Notes: a model not told the origin generated them from the sequence alone. 64,000 nucleotides of DNA from Corynebacterium terpenotabidum Y-11 (GCF_000418365.1 NC_021663.1:248001-312000); one strand, 5' to 3'. Numbered from the stretch's first letter, positions 18,495-27,478 are shown. Translations and numbers: made by a program.

Positions 18495-19229
18495 ATGACT
18501 GACCAGACCCTCAACGACCTGCTCAACCAGGCCTTCGCACAGAACGCTGACTTCTACGCGGGCCGCGGGTTCCAGCGGCGCGTCGGCTACGGCACCCGCC
18601 CCGCCATCGTCCACATCGACATGGCCAACGCCTGGACCCGGGAGGGCCACCAGTTCACCTGCGAAGGCATGGACACCATCATCCCCGCCTGCCAGCAGCT
18701 CAACGATGCAGCCCGCGCCAAGGGCGTGCCCGTGATCTACACCACCACCGCCTACGAGGTGACTGACGTCTCGAAGCCGAATGACATGGGCCTCTGGGTC
18801 CACAAGATCCCGCTGGAGACTCTCGCGGTCGGCTCCGAGGCCGTCGAGATTGACTCGCGGGTCGCCCCCGCCGCCGATGAGATCGTCATCACCAAGAAGC
18901 GCGCCTCCGGCTTCGCCGGCACCAACCTCGCCCAGATCCTCCGCGCCGCTCAGATCGACACCGTCATCCTCACCGGCGTCACCGCCTGCGGTTGCGTGCG
19001 CCACTCGGCGGAGGACGCCATGGCCGAGGGCTTCCGTCCGATCATCGCCCGTGAGGCGGTCGGCGACCGCGTCGCCGGTGTGGTCGCCTGGAACCTCTTC
19101 GACATGGACGCCAAGTTCGGTGACGTCGAGGCCGTCGAGGACATCGTGAACTACCTCAACGCACTCCCCCCGTTCGAGGAGACCACCCCCACCTTCAAGA
19201 ACGCGTTCACGGCAACCGTCAACGCCTGA
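18495..19229 (+). CDS. N-carbamoylsarcosine amidohydrolase (isochorismatase-like fold)
   Basis: A 244-residue cysteine hydrolase that splits N-carbamoylsarcosine to sarcosine, CO2 and ammonia. Sequence blocks match the Arthrobacter enzyme as I remember it: GFQRRVGYG, HIDMANAWT, GLWVHKIP, RASGFAGTNL, GCVRHSAEDA, IGDR-like VGDRVAGVV and the KFGDVE tail. The catalytic triad corresponds to Asp42, Lys134 and Cys167. GGAAGGA precedes the ATG. It is divergent from the fused hydantoinase, whose product would be this enzyme's substrate, completing creatinine-type degradation from N-methylhydantoin. Sarcosine oxidation and creatinine deamination must be encoded elsewhere. Confidence 0.9.
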   Translation: MTDQTLNDLLNQAFAQNADFYAGRGFQRRVGYGTRPAIVHIDMANAWTREGHQFTCEGMDTIIPACQQLNDAARAKGVPVIYTTTAYEVTDVSKPNDMGLWVHKIPLETLAVGSEAVEIDSRVAPAADEIVITKKRASGFAGTNLAQILRAAQIDTVILTGVTACGCVRHSAEDAMAEGFRPIIAREAVGDRVAGVVAWNLFDMDAKFGDVEAVEDIVNYLNALPPFEETTPTFKNAFTATVNA

Positions 19230-19243
19230 CCCCGGGAATGCCG

Positions 19244-19277
19244 AAAGACCCCCGCACCAGTGGTGCGGGGGTCTTTT
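19244..19277. terminator. Strong intrinsic terminator after the amidase gene
   Basis: AAAGACCCCCGCACCA and its exact complement form a near-uninterrupted hairpin with A-runs on one side and TTTT on the other, so it can stop transcription in both directions. It separates the amidase from the convergent DUF6114 gene. Confidence 0.9.
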
Positions 19278-19314
19278 GCGGTGTCCGGAGGTTCGGTCAC
19301 ACCACGGCGCGTGC

Positions 19315-20652
19315 TCAGGCTGCCCAGGGGCCGATCTCGTTGGTCGGAGCCTCCAGGACGTCCGCCCGGACGAGGTAGGTCTCCATGGTGGCGTTGAGGA
19401 TGTCGGTCTTCCCGGACAGGAAGTCCGGCAGGCCGATGCCCATCTTCGACAGTTCCTCGACCAGCTGGTCCGGTGCCCAGTCGGCGTCGAGGGTGATCGG
19501 CAGCATCGTGTCCACACCCATGAGCTCGGCGGTGATCGTCATCTTCTTGATGAAGATGTGGAAGTTACCGGTGAGGGTGGTGACCTCGTTCAGCGTATCC
19601 TGTCCCAGGTCCTGGGCTCCGGGGACCCCATTGGGGAACTGAACCCGCAGGTTGGTGATGATGGTCTGGTCCGAGTCGATCCGGAAGGCCTTCTTCGGGC
19701 CCTGCAGCGTGTCGATGGTGACCACGGAGAGCTTCATGTTCGGCGTCATCGACGTCCGGTCAGCCTTGATGGTAAAGGTGCTGCCGGTGACCGGCAGTCC
19801 ATCCGTGAGCGGGGCCGGCGGAGCGACGTTCAGTCCCGGGATCTCGACGCCGAGCTCCTCAAGCCCGGTGTCGATCTGATCCTGGAGCACATTGCCGTCC
19901 GGCAGTCCCAGTGAGGGAACCTCGACTTCCGGGAGAGTCGGCAGGGACGAGGTCCCGTCCGCGTCCTCGTCGTTCTCATCCTGGGTCAGGCCGGGAATCG
20001 TCGGCAGCTGCAGCTCCGGCAGTTCGGGGAGCTGTGCGGCGGCACGGGGCGCATGGGCGCCTACGCCCACCGCGAGAGCGGCGAGCACGGCCACGGCTGC
20101 GGTGGTGGATGCCGCAGATCCGGAGTTCTTCCCGGCCTTCTTCTCCGCCTTCGCGGCCTTCTTCTCCTGCTTCTCCGCCCGGGCGTCCTCCTTGGACTGC
20201 GGCACCCAGGCCAGCGCAAGGGCGCCGCCGATGACCGCGAGGAGGGTGCCGATGACGAAGCCGCCGAAGTTGGACTGCGGCAGTGCGACGATACCGAGGA
20301 TCATCGCAGCGACACCGGTGAGGATGCGGCCTTCACCGCGGAACCAGGTCATCAGTCCGCAGACGATGAGCAGGATGCCGATGACGAGGGTGGAGACGCC
20401 GCCCAGCGTGGAGATCTGGATCTGGATGTTCGAGACCGAGAGGCTGAGGTAGGCGGGGGTCAGGATCCAGGCACCACTGATAATCATCAGCAGGCCGGCG
20501 GCGAAGGCGCGCTTCTTCCGCCAGCTAGTGAAGCGACGGTTGCCCTTCTCCAGTTTCTCGGACGTGCTTTCCGTGCTGACCGCCGTGTCCTCAGCACCGG
20601 ACACGGGCGCGATGGCGTCCGTGGGGGTGTCGGGGGAAGAGGCGTCGGACAT
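19315..20652 (-). CDS. DUF6114-type membrane protein with extra exported domain
   Basis: A 445-residue protein. About 45 polar residues precede a DUF6114-like four-span membrane domain (RKKRAFAAGLLMIISGAWIL to GGFVIGTLLAVIGGALALAWVP, residues about 45-150). A Lys/Glu/Ala-rich cytoplasmic loop (EDARAEKQEKKAAKAEKKAG) and a fifth hydrophobic segment follow. The C-terminal 230 residues are Pro/Leu/Glu-rich at first and then beta-rich (TGSTFTIKADRTSMTPNMKL, IITNLRVQFPNG), probably outside the membrane. Its start overlaps the stop of the DUF6230-like gene (ATGA), so the two are made together. Function is unknown; adjacent DUF6230/DUF6114 pairs are, as I recall, recurrent in actinobacteria. Confidence 0.75.
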   Translation of the reverse strand: MSDASSPDTPTDAIAPVSGAEDTAVSTESTSEKLEKGNRRFTSWRKKRAFAAGLLMIISGAWILTPAYLSLSVSNIQIQISTLGGVSTLVIGILLIVCGLMTWFRGEGRILTGVAAMILGIVALPQSNFGGFVIGTLLAVIGGALALAWVPQSKEDARAEKQEKKAAKAEKKAGKNSGSAASTTAAVAVLAALAVGVGAHAPRAAAQLPELPELQLPTIPGLTQDENDEDADGTSSLPTLPEVEVPSLGLPDGNVLQDQIDTGLEELGVEIPGLNVAPPAPLTDGLPVTGSTFTIKADRTSMTPNMKLSVVTIDTLQGPKKAFRIDSDQTIITNLRVQFPNGVPGAQDLGQDTLNEVTTLTGNFHIFIKKMTITAELMGVDTMLPITLDADWAPDQLVEELSKMGIGLPDFLSGKTDILNATMETYLVRADVLEAPTNEIGPWAA

Positions 20653-21221
20653 CAGCAGTCGGCCTTGTCAGCGTCGACGACGGACACCTGGGAGCCGGCG
20701 GCGGTGAGCTTGTCGGCGGAGATCGAGGTGGCCTTGATCTTCTGGTCGAAAGCGTGGATGGTCTCGGCGGCGATGCCCCACTGGCCGACGGAGGCGCTGT
20801 CGTCGAGCTGGGAGGCGTCCACACCGATCTGCGGCTTGGTGAGCGTCATGCCACCGGAGAGGCCGGGGGCGCCGATGACGAGGTTCTCGGCGGTGAAGTT
20901 CGCGCCCGGGACCTTCATCTGGAACTTCTTCTCACCCAGGCCGGGGAGGGTGATCGGGGCTGCCATGCAGAGGTCGGTCACTTCGGCGTTGGTGAACTTC
21001 AGCTTGGCGACGGCGACGTCCCCACCCTCGAGGGTGTCGGTGCCGACGAAGATCGCCACTCCCTGTCCGTCCAGACCGGCGACGGTCTGCGAGAAGATGG
21101 TGTTCGACAGCGACAGGTTGGCGGAGACGCCGCCCTGAGCCATGGCGACGCCCATGCCGCCGGTGGCGAGAAGGCCGACGGCGAGGATGCCGGCGAAGCG
21201 CTTGCCCTTGATGTGTCCCAT
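20652..21221 (-). CDS. DUF6230-like secreted protein
   Basis: A 189-residue exported protein with a signal peptide (GKRFAGILAVGLLATGGMGVAMAQG) and a beta-rich mature domain: SANLSLSNTIFSQTVAGLDGQGVAIFVG, VTDLCMAAPI, NFTAENLVIGAPGLSGGMTL, ending DKADC. The two cysteines could pair. I start at 21221, where GGAGG lies eight bases upstream, not at the longer frame's 21287. It is the first gene of a two-gene operon with the DUF6114 protein. The strict pairing suggests a small surface or secretion module. No enzyme motif is visible. Confidence 0.75.
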   Translation of the reverse strand: MGHIKGKRFAGILAVGLLATGGMGVAMAQGGVSANLSLSNTIFSQTVAGLDGQGVAIFVGTDTLEGGDVAVAKLKFTNAEVTDLCMAAPITLPGLGEKKFQMKVPGANFTAENLVIGAPGLSGGMTLTKPQIGVDASQLDDSASVGQWGIAAETIHAFDQKIKATSISADKLTAAGSQVSVVDADKADC

Positions 21222-21381
21222 TGTTATTCCTCCGTTGACGCCTGGGGCGTCCGTCTCAGGTGTCCGCGGAACGTCCGCGGGCATCATGTAGGGATGATCC
21301 TATCCTCTCGCAACGTGTTTCCACGCACAATATGGATATTTTTTCCGGAATGTTTTTAGTGAGCGTCACTCATCTGCCACG

Positions 21382-22599
21382 TTAGCGGGGGTTTTTCGCC
21401 CGATGACTGGCGAAGAGGGAGAGCGCCAGTGCTGCCGTCTGCACCCCCGCCAGTGCGAGGACCAGTGGCGTCCACCCCAGATCGAAGACATGGCCGAGCG
21501 CCCACCCCAGGACGGAGGAGCCGAGGTAGTAGCTCATGATGTATGTGGAGGAGGCCTCTGCCCGGTCCCCCTCGGCGCGGGCGCCGACGAGGGTGGAGGC
21601 CGTCGAGTGGGCGGCGAAGAAGCTCGCGGTGAAGATGAGGATGCCCACCACGGTCACCCAGAGGTTTGGTACCAGGGTCAGCAGCAGGCTACCGATCGCC
21701 AGCAGGGATGAGCCGCTGAGGACACGGCCCGGCCCGAACCGCTCGGACAGGATCCCGGCCCGGGTCGAGGACCAGGTGCCGGAGAGATAGAGGATGAACA
21801 CCATGCCCGCCCACAGCTCGCTGAGGCCGAAGCGTTCGGTGAGCAGGAAGCCGAGGTAGTTGTACAGCGAGACAAAGACGCCCATGAGCAGGAACGGCAG
21901 GATGAACAGGGGAACCAGCCGCGGGTTGGACCAGTGCCGACGGAATGCGCTCAGTTCGCGGGCGATGGTGATCTTCTTGGGGGTGAATCCGCGCTGTGCT
22001 GGCAGTGCCCAGGCGCAGACCACGCCGAGCACGAAGGCCAGGACAGCGCTGGCCAGCGACGCTCCGCGCCAGTCGGTGATCTCCAGGAACGCCGAGGGGA
22101 TGAGTCGACCCATCAGACCGCCGAGGGTGGTGCCGGCGATGTAGAGGCCCATCACCCGGCCGAGATGGTTGCGGTGGATCTCCTCGCTGAGGAAGGCCAT
22201 GGTCACAGCGGGCACGCCGGCCACGGCGATACCCTGGAGGGCACGCAGGGCGATCAGCGAGTTGATTCCGGGGGACAGGCAGAGCAACAGGCTCAGTGCC
22301 GTGGCGGTGAGGACGGAAATCTGGAGGACGCGACGGCGTCCCACCCGTTCCGAGAGGATGCTCACCGGCACGACGGTGACGGCGAGCAGCCCGGTGGTCG
22401 CGGAGACGGTCAGTGCGGCGGTGGTGGGGGAGACGTTCAGGTCATTGCTGATCGCGGGCAGCAGTGCCTGGGTGAGGTACATGGCGTTGTAGGACGCCAG
22501 CCCTGCGGTCGCAGCCGCGACCATGACGCGCCGGTAGCCCGGGTCATCGGGGGTGAGGCCGGTGACAGGGGCGGGGGAGAGCGAGGAGGAATCCGTCAT
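21382..22599 (-). CDS. MFS exporter (YnfM-type multidrug or metabolite efflux)
   Basis: A 405-residue, 12-span major facilitator protein with SERVGRRRVLQ after TM2, ALQGIAVAGVPAVTMAFLSEEI in TM4 and GILSERFGPGRVL after TM8. It is transcribed away from a LysR-family gene 65 bp away, the usual arrangement in which the regulator controls the exporter. Substrate cannot be read from the sequence. Confidence 0.85.
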   Translation of the reverse strand: MTDSSSLSPAPVTGLTPDDPGYRRVMVAAATAGLASYNAMYLTQALLPAISNDLNVSPTTAALTVSATTGLLAVTVVPVSILSERVGRRRVLQISVLTATALSLLLCLSPGINSLIALRALQGIAVAGVPAVTMAFLSEEIHRNHLGRVMGLYIAGTTLGGLMGRLIPSAFLEITDWRGASLASAVLAFVLGVVCAWALPAQRGFTPKKITIARELSAFRRHWSNPRLVPLFILPFLLMGVFVSLYNYLGFLLTERFGLSELWAGMVFILYLSGTWSSTRAGILSERFGPGRVLSGSSLLAIGSLLLTLVPNLWVTVVGILIFTASFFAAHSTASTLVGARAEGDRAEASSTYIMSYYLGSSVLGWALGHVFDLGWTPLVLALAGVQTAALALSLFASHRAKNPR

Positions 22600-22652
22600 G
22601 GCGTCTATCGTCGTCCTCGGTCAATGAACCGCATAATGCAACAAATTACGGG

Positions 22653-22658
22653 TATTGT
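22653..22658 (+). promoter_or_regulatory. -10 element (TATTGT) of the LysR gene
   Basis: TATTGT ends six bases before ATG 22665 with no Shine-Dalgarno. The shared 65-bp region also has CGCATAA (22630-22636) facing TTATGCG (22663-22669), a possible regulator site that overlaps the start codon. Confidence 0.45.
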
Positions 22659-22664
22659 CCCGTT

Positions 22665-23576
22665 ATGCGCATCGATGACCTCGGTTGGTTCCTCGACCTC
22701 GTGGAGACCTCGAATATGGCGGACACCTCTGCCGCCACCGGACTCAGCCAGTCCTCCCTGTCCCGCCGTCTGGCCCGCCTCGAAGCTGAGGTCGGTGCGG
22801 ATCTCTTCGACCGCCGTGGACGCACCCTCGTCCTCAACCACCGCGGCGAGGTCCTCGCCGACACTGCCCGGCGGACCCGGGAGATCTGGATGGACGGGGT
22901 GGAGGAGGTCCGCCGCCTTGTCGACCCGGATCGCGGTACCGTCCGGCTGTGTTTCATGCACTCCCTCGGTACCTGGATGGTCCCTGATCTGCTGCGCAGT
23001 TACCGTGCCGTCCATCCGACGGTCCGCTTCGAGCTGGTCCAGGGTGCCGCGCAGGAGCTCGTCGACCGCGTCGACGACGGACGCTCCGACCTCGCCCTCG
23101 TCGGACCCGAACCGGTCCAGGCGATCGCGGCCGGACGCCTCGGCTGGTCCGAGCTGGCCCGGCAGCGCCTGGGTCTCGCCGTCCCGGACGGCCACCGGTT
23201 GGCGGTCGAGCCCGATGGGACTGTCCGGGACTCCGTCGATCTGGCGGAGGCACGCGATGAGCCGTTCGTGGCGATGCTGGAAGGGTTCGGTACCCGGATG
23301 ATTCTCGATCAGCTCAGTGAGGACGCCGGCTTCCGTCCGAGGCTGGTCTTCGAGTCAATGGAACTCACCACTGTCGCGGGGCTGGTGTCCGCGGGGCTGG
23401 GGGTTGCCCTGCTGCCGGTGGATGATCCGAATCTGCAGCTGCCCGGGGTGCGCGTCATTCCGCTGCGGACCGGACGGCAGCGCGAGCTGGGGGTGGTGTG
23501 GTCGGCGACGGCGGAGCTGTCACCGCCGGTGGCGTCGTTCCTCGACGCCGTGGTGGGCGGCGGTAAGGCTGGGTGA
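22665..23576 (+). CDS. LysR-family transcriptional regulator
   Basis: A 303-residue regulator with an N-terminal winged helix (MRIDDLGWFLDLVETSNMADTSAATGLSQSSLSRRLARLEAEVGADLFDRRGR) and the LysR substrate-binding domain (GTVRLCFMHSLGTWMVPDLL, VLDQ-type core, GLGVALLPVDD). It probably controls the divergent MFS exporter and itself. Its stop is 3 nt from the end of the convergent DUF3054 gene. Confidence 0.9.
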   Translation: MRIDDLGWFLDLVETSNMADTSAATGLSQSSLSRRLARLEAEVGADLFDRRGRTLVLNHRGEVLADTARRTREIWMDGVEEVRRLVDPDRGTVRLCFMHSLGTWMVPDLLRSYRAVHPTVRFELVQGAAQELVDRVDDGRSDLALVGPEPVQAIAAGRLGWSELARQRLGLAVPDGHRLAVEPDGTVRDSVDLAEARDEPFVAMLEGFGTRMILDQLSEDAGFRPRLVFESMELTTVAGLVSAGLGVALLPVDDPNLQLPGVRVIPLRTGRQRELGVVWSATAELSPPVASFLDAVVGGGKAG

Positions 23577-23578
23577 GG

Positions 23579-24007
23579 TCAGCGGCGCCGGGCGGTGACA
23601 CGGGAGGCCACAGCCCGCCACCCGATGAGCAGGACCACCAGCATCACTGCGGCGACGATCATGAAGGACCAGTGTGGGATCTCGGAATGACGGATCCCCC
23701 AGAAGATCATCCCCGTCACCCAGGTCACGGCGCAGATCACCCAGCCGCTGCCGGGTGCGCGGTGCAGCCGGTCACTGACGATCAGCCCCCACACCAGCGC
23801 GGTGCCCACGAGGAAGGGCCAGGTCGTGTCCAGCCAGCCGAAGAAGGTCAACGGCAGTTCCTCGGAATTGTGGGCGATCCGGGCCAGCAGTGCGAAGACG
23901 AGGACTGCGATGACATCGGCGGCGGCAGCTCCTCCGGTGCTGAGTCCGGCGGTGGCTGAAGTCGGGCCGACGGGCTCGGTGGTATTTCCGGCGTCTCTGT
24001 TGGGCAT
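23579..24007 (-). CDS. DUF3054 membrane protein
   Basis: A 142-residue protein with about 30 polar N-terminal residues and then four membrane spans: DVIAVLVFALLARIAHNSE, WPFLVGTALVWGLIV, GWVICAVTWVTGMIFWG and HWSFMIVAAVMLVVLLIGWRAV. The ARIAHNSE segment is the DUF3054 signature as I know it. Function is unknown. It is the last gene of the trmB-mmpL3 operon, 10 nt after the flippase-like gene, but a TAGACT hexamer seven bases before its ATG suggests an additional leaderless promoter. Confidence 0.75.
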   Translation of the reverse strand: MPNRDAGNTTEPVGPTSATAGLSTGGAAAADVIAVLVFALLARIAHNSEELPLTFFGWLDTTWPFLVGTALVWGLIVSDRLHRAPGSGWVICAVTWVTGMIFWGIRHSEIPHWSFMIVAAVMLVVLLIGWRAVASRVTARRR

Positions 24008-24014
24008 GGGTCCG

Positions 24015-24020
24015 AGTCTA
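24015..24020 (-). promoter_or_regulatory. -10 element (TAGACT on the minus strand) before DUF3054
   Basis: Read on the minus strand, TAGACT ends seven bases before the ATG at 24007. It overlaps the stop codon of the upstream gene. Confidence 0.4.
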
Positions 24021-25205
24021 GTGTGACGTCGTCCCCGTCGGCGGCCCGTCTCCGTCTGAGGAGGCGTTACCGTCCAGCGACCCGGTCTCCCGGGCAGCGG
24101 ATCCCCAGGCGATCTGCTGCAGGGTGGGCGAGCTCCGGGTGTCCATGGAGTCTCGGACGAAGGTCCACAGGAAGACCAGCCAGCCGACGATCGACAGGCC
24201 GACGAAACTGATCATCCGGAAGACGATCACCGCCGCCAGGGCCCGGGACGACCCCATCTGCGCCACACCGACGAGCATGGCGGTCAGGGCCGCGTCCACC
24301 GGTCCCAGGCCACCCGGGGTGATCTGCGCCTGTCCGACGAGCTTGGCGGTGATGAAGGCCAGGACCACACCGGCGATGGGCGGTTCGGCCCCGACCGCGT
24401 GGACGGCGAACAGGAGACAGAGGATCTCGGCGATCCAGTTGAACAGCGAGAGCGCCACTGCCCACGCCATACGCGGCGGCGGCAGGCGCACAGCGCTGAG
24501 CTGTTCGGCGAAACCGGCGACCTTGTCGTGCCACCGGTCCTCCGGTGCCTTACATCTGCGGTTGTACCAGCTGAGGCTCCGGCGCAGACCCGACTCGACC
24601 TTCTCCGGATGCTTGGCGAGCCAGTTCGTGGCCCAGGCGAGCAGACACAGGACGACCAGTGTGAACGCCATCGAATAGGGGTGCACATCTGCACTGAGGA
24701 AGAACATCGCCCCGAAGCCGAGGATCGCCATGCCCGCGCCGGACAGGGCGCCGGACAGAACCATGTACCAGCTGGCGATGACCGGGGTGGCGCCCCATCG
24801 GAGCTGCTCACGGAAGATCATCGCCGCGGAGATCGCCGGACCACCGGGAAAGGTCGAGGACCAGGCGTTCGCCGCCAGGCCCAGGGCATTGGCGGTGCTC
24901 CGCTTCAAGGAGACCCCGGCGGAGCGCAGCAGGACCACCATCACCTCGGCCTGGGCGACCATCGCCAGGAACATCGCGACCGTCGCGGCGGTGATGTACC
25001 AGTTGTTGGCCTTCTTGATCGCCTCCCAGCCCTCGGCGAAGAACGGGTAGTGGCCGCGGGCGGCGAAGGCGATGAAGACGATCAGCCCCAGGGTGAGCAG
25101 GGCGCGGACGCGGGGGTCGCGCAGGAAGCGGACGATCCGGCGCCAGCGGGTGGACGGCCCGACCTTCGCCCGGCTCGCCTCTGTGCTGTCCGGTTCCATG
25201 GTCAC
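24018..25205 (-). CDS. YbhN / lysylphosphatidylglycerol-synthase-type multispanning membrane protein
   Basis: A 395-residue protein of the UPF0104 family with about eight membrane spans and a conserved AITPGGLG-like motif (here AQITPGGLGPVDAALTAMLV). Such proteins resemble the flippase half of MprF and are thought to act on lipids. The GTG start overlaps the mmpL3 stop (GTGA); an ATG two codons later (25199) is possible. Coupling to an MmpL3-type exporter makes a role in envelope lipid handling plausible, but this is inference. Confidence 0.8.
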   Translation of the reverse strand: MTMEPDSTEASRAKVGPSTRWRRIVRFLRDPRVRALLTLGLIVFIAFAARGHYPFFAEGWEAIKKANNWYITAATVAMFLAMVAQAEVMVVLLRSAGVSLKRSTANALGLAANAWSSTFPGGPAISAAMIFREQLRWGATPVIASWYMVLSGALSGAGMAILGFGAMFFLSADVHPYSMAFTLVVLCLLAWATNWLAKHPEKVESGLRRSLSWYNRRCKAPEDRWHDKVAGFAEQLSAVRLPPPRMAWAVALSLFNWIAEILCLLFAVHAVGAEPPIAGVVLAFITAKLVGQAQITPGGLGPVDAALTAMLVGVAQMGSSRALAAVIVFRMISFVGLSIVGWLVFLWTFVRDSMDTRSSPTLQQIAWGSAARETGSLDGNASSDGDGPPTGTTSH

Positions 25206-27478
25206 CGCCCCGGCCGGTCCTGCCGGTTGATCCGCTCCATCAACTCGGCGAAGGGGATCGGACGGTCGTCGGTGACTGGGCCAGTGCCGGTCCTGGGGAA
25301 CTCGTGGCTGCCCGTCGGGGCCCCCAGCGGAGCCCCCGCCGGCGCGAGACGTTCATTGTGCCCGATCTTCTCCGAGATGCGGGTCACCCAGCGCGGCGCC
25401 CACCAGCAGTCCTCCCTGAGCAGTGCCATCATCGCCGGGACCAGCAGCATCCGGATGACGGTCGCATCGATGAGCAGAGCGGCGATCATTCCGAAGGCGA
25501 TGTACTTCATCATGACGATCGAGGAGAAACCGAAGGCACCACACACCACGATCATGATCGCCGCGGCAGCGGTGATGATCCCGCCGGTCGTCGCCGTGCC
25601 GAAGCGGATCGCCTCCTTCGTCGTCGCCCCGTGCGCCCTCGCCTCCACCATTCTCGAGACGAGGAAGACCTCGTAGTCCGTGGACAGGCCGTAGATGATC
25701 GCCACGATGAGCACGAGCACCGGGCTCATCAGCGGGCCGGGGGAGAAGTTGAACAGGTCGGCCCCGAACCCGTCGACGAAGATCAGGGTGAGGATGCCGA
25801 GTGTCGCCCCGGTACCCAGCAGGTTCATGATCACCGCCTTCGCCGGCAGGATCACTGAGCCGAAGACCAGGGACAGCAGGATGAATGTCGCCACGATGAT
25901 GTACAGCAGCATCCACGGCAGCTTGTCGAACAGCGCGTCGATGGATTCGACCTCCATCGCCGGCGTACCGGCGACCAGCACCGTCGCTCCGTCGACATCG
26001 ATATCCCGCAGGGCGGAAACGATCCGGGCGTTGTCGTTCCGGTCGGCGATGCCGGCGGACAGGACGGTGACGCCGTCCTCCGTCGGCTGGGAGACCTGGA
26101 ACGGGGCGGTGAGACCGTCGATCTCATTGGCCTGACGGTACACCTCGCCGACGACGGAACTGCCGCCGTCGTCTTCGTCGATGACCAGCTTCACCGGGTC
26201 GGTGCGGAGCGTCGGGAACTTCTCGTCGAAGTGTCCCTGGGCGACGCGGGTCGCATCGTCCGGTGGCAGGAAGGTCTCGTTGATCCCGCCGAACTTCACT
26301 CCGCCCAGCGGGATGGTCAGGGCGATCAGCACACCGACCAGTCCGACGGTGAGCACTTTGGCGTGCCGCATCGCGAATTCCGGGACCCTGCCCCACCAGG
26401 AGTTCACCGTGGCCTCGCGGCTGCGTCCCCGCCGGAAGAGCGTCCACTTGTCGATGTTGTGCCCCAGTAGCGCGAACACGCTCGGCAGCACGATCACCGA
26501 CAACAGGGCGGCCAGGCCCACCGCGGAGATCGCCCCGTAGGCCACCGACTTGAGGAAGGCCTGCGGAAATAGCAGCAGACTCGACAGAGCGACCGCCACC
26601 ATGAGGGCGGAGAAGACCACGGTCTTGCCGGCGGACGCCGTGGTGTTGCGTACCGCGGTGCGCACGTCCTGTCCCTCGGCGAGCTCCTCCCGGAAGCGGG
26701 AGACCATGAACAGGCCGTAGTCGATCGCCAGGCCCAGGCCCAGCAGCGTCACCACCGACTGGGCGAAGGTGTTGACCAGGGTCAGTTCGGCGAGCAGGGA
26801 GAGCACCCCCATCGACCCGAGGATCGATAGCACACCCACCAGCAGGGGCATACCGGCCGCCACCACCGAGCCGAAGACGAGGAGGAGCAGCAGGGCCACC
26901 GCCGGCAGACCGATGACCTCGGCCCGGGCGATGTCGTTACTCATCCCGGTGTCCAGGGCACCGGAGATCGCGGTCGCCCCGGCGATCTCCACCGTCGCGC
27001 CGGGCACCTCGATCGCGTGGAGCAGGTCCTCGATCTTCCGGTAGTTCTTCAGGACCTCGTCCTCGACACCGTTGAGGCTGATCGTGGCGAAGGCGGCGGA
27101 CCCGTCCTCGGTGATCAGCTGGGCCTGCTGGCTGTCGAAGTAGCTGAAGATCTGGCGGACCGCGTCCGGCTGCGCTGCGGCGATCGCGTTGAGCTGCTGG
27201 GTGACCGTGGTGCGGACCGGCTCGGAGGTGAGGTCGGTCTCCGGGGAATCCCGGGTGACCAGGACGATCACGTCCCCTGACGCGTCCCTCCCGAAAACCT
27301 CCTGCTCGATCTGGGCGGCCCGGGTCGATTCACTGTTCGGGTCGTCCCAGCCTTCGGAGCTCATCCGGTCGTCGAGCTTCGTACCCACGAGCAGGTACAG
27401 CAGGGCGATGACGGCGATGACGACCACCGGGACCACCCGTCGCCAACGGTAGGCGGCGTCTCCCCATCTGGTGAACAC
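25202..27478 (-). CDS. mmpL3: MmpL3-type RND exporter of trehalose monomycolate (CmpL1)
   Basis: A 758-residue RND-family protein with TM1, a periplasmic domain (about residues 35-185), five clustered spans, a second periplasmic domain (about 400-515) and a second bundle. The paired Asp-Tyr proton-relay residues are visible in GLAIDYGLFMVSRFREEL (Asp253, Tyr254) and YGLSTDYEVFLVSRMVEAR (Asp601, Tyr602), the hallmark of MmpL3 and its corynebacterial counterparts. It flips and exports trehalose monomycolate for the outer membrane. The gene order (exporter, NYN protein, trmB, two hypotheticals, pck) matches the M. tuberculosis mmpL3 locus, which strengthens the assignment. The long cytoplasmic tail of the mycobacterial protein is absent. 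Confidence 0.92.
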   Translation of the reverse strand: MFTRWGDAAYRWRRVVPVVVIAVIALLYLLVGTKLDDRMSSEGWDDPNSESTRAAQIEQEVFGRDASGDVIVLVTRDSPETDLTSEPVRTTVTQQLNAIAAAQPDAVRQIFSYFDSQQAQLITEDGSAAFATISLNGVEDEVLKNYRKIEDLLHAIEVPGATVEIAGATAISGALDTGMSNDIARAEVIGLPAVALLLLLVFGSVVAAGMPLLVGVLSILGSMGVLSLLAELTLVNTFAQSVVTLLGLGLAIDYGLFMVSRFREELAEGQDVRTAVRNTTASAGKTVVFSALMVAVALSSLLLFPQAFLKSVAYGAISAVGLAALLSVIVLPSVFALLGHNIDKWTLFRRGRSREATVNSWWGRVPEFAMRHAKVLTVGLVGVLIALTIPLGGVKFGGINETFLPPDDATRVAQGHFDEKFPTLRTDPVKLVIDEDDGGSSVVGEVYRQANEIDGLTAPFQVSQPTEDGVTVLSAGIADRNDNARIVSALRDIDVDGATVLVAGTPAMEVESIDALFDKLPWMLLYIIVATFILLSLVFGSVILPAKAVIMNLLGTGATLGILTLIFVDGFGADLFNFSPGPLMSPVLVLIVAIIYGLSTDYEVFLVSRMVEARAHGATTKEAIRFGTATTGGIITAAAAIMIVVCGAFGFSSIVMMKYIAFGMIAALLIDATVIRMLLVPAMMALLREDCWWAPRWVTRISEKIGHNERLAPAGAPLGAPTGSHEFPRTGTGPVTDDRPIPFAELMERINRQDRPGR

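Noticed and set aside
20149-20200. Lys/Glu/Ala-rich coding stretch in the DUF6114 gene seen as a DNA repeat
   Set aside because: The repetition is at amino-acid level (KKAAKAEKKAG) in a charged loop; the DNA is not a tandem repeat array.
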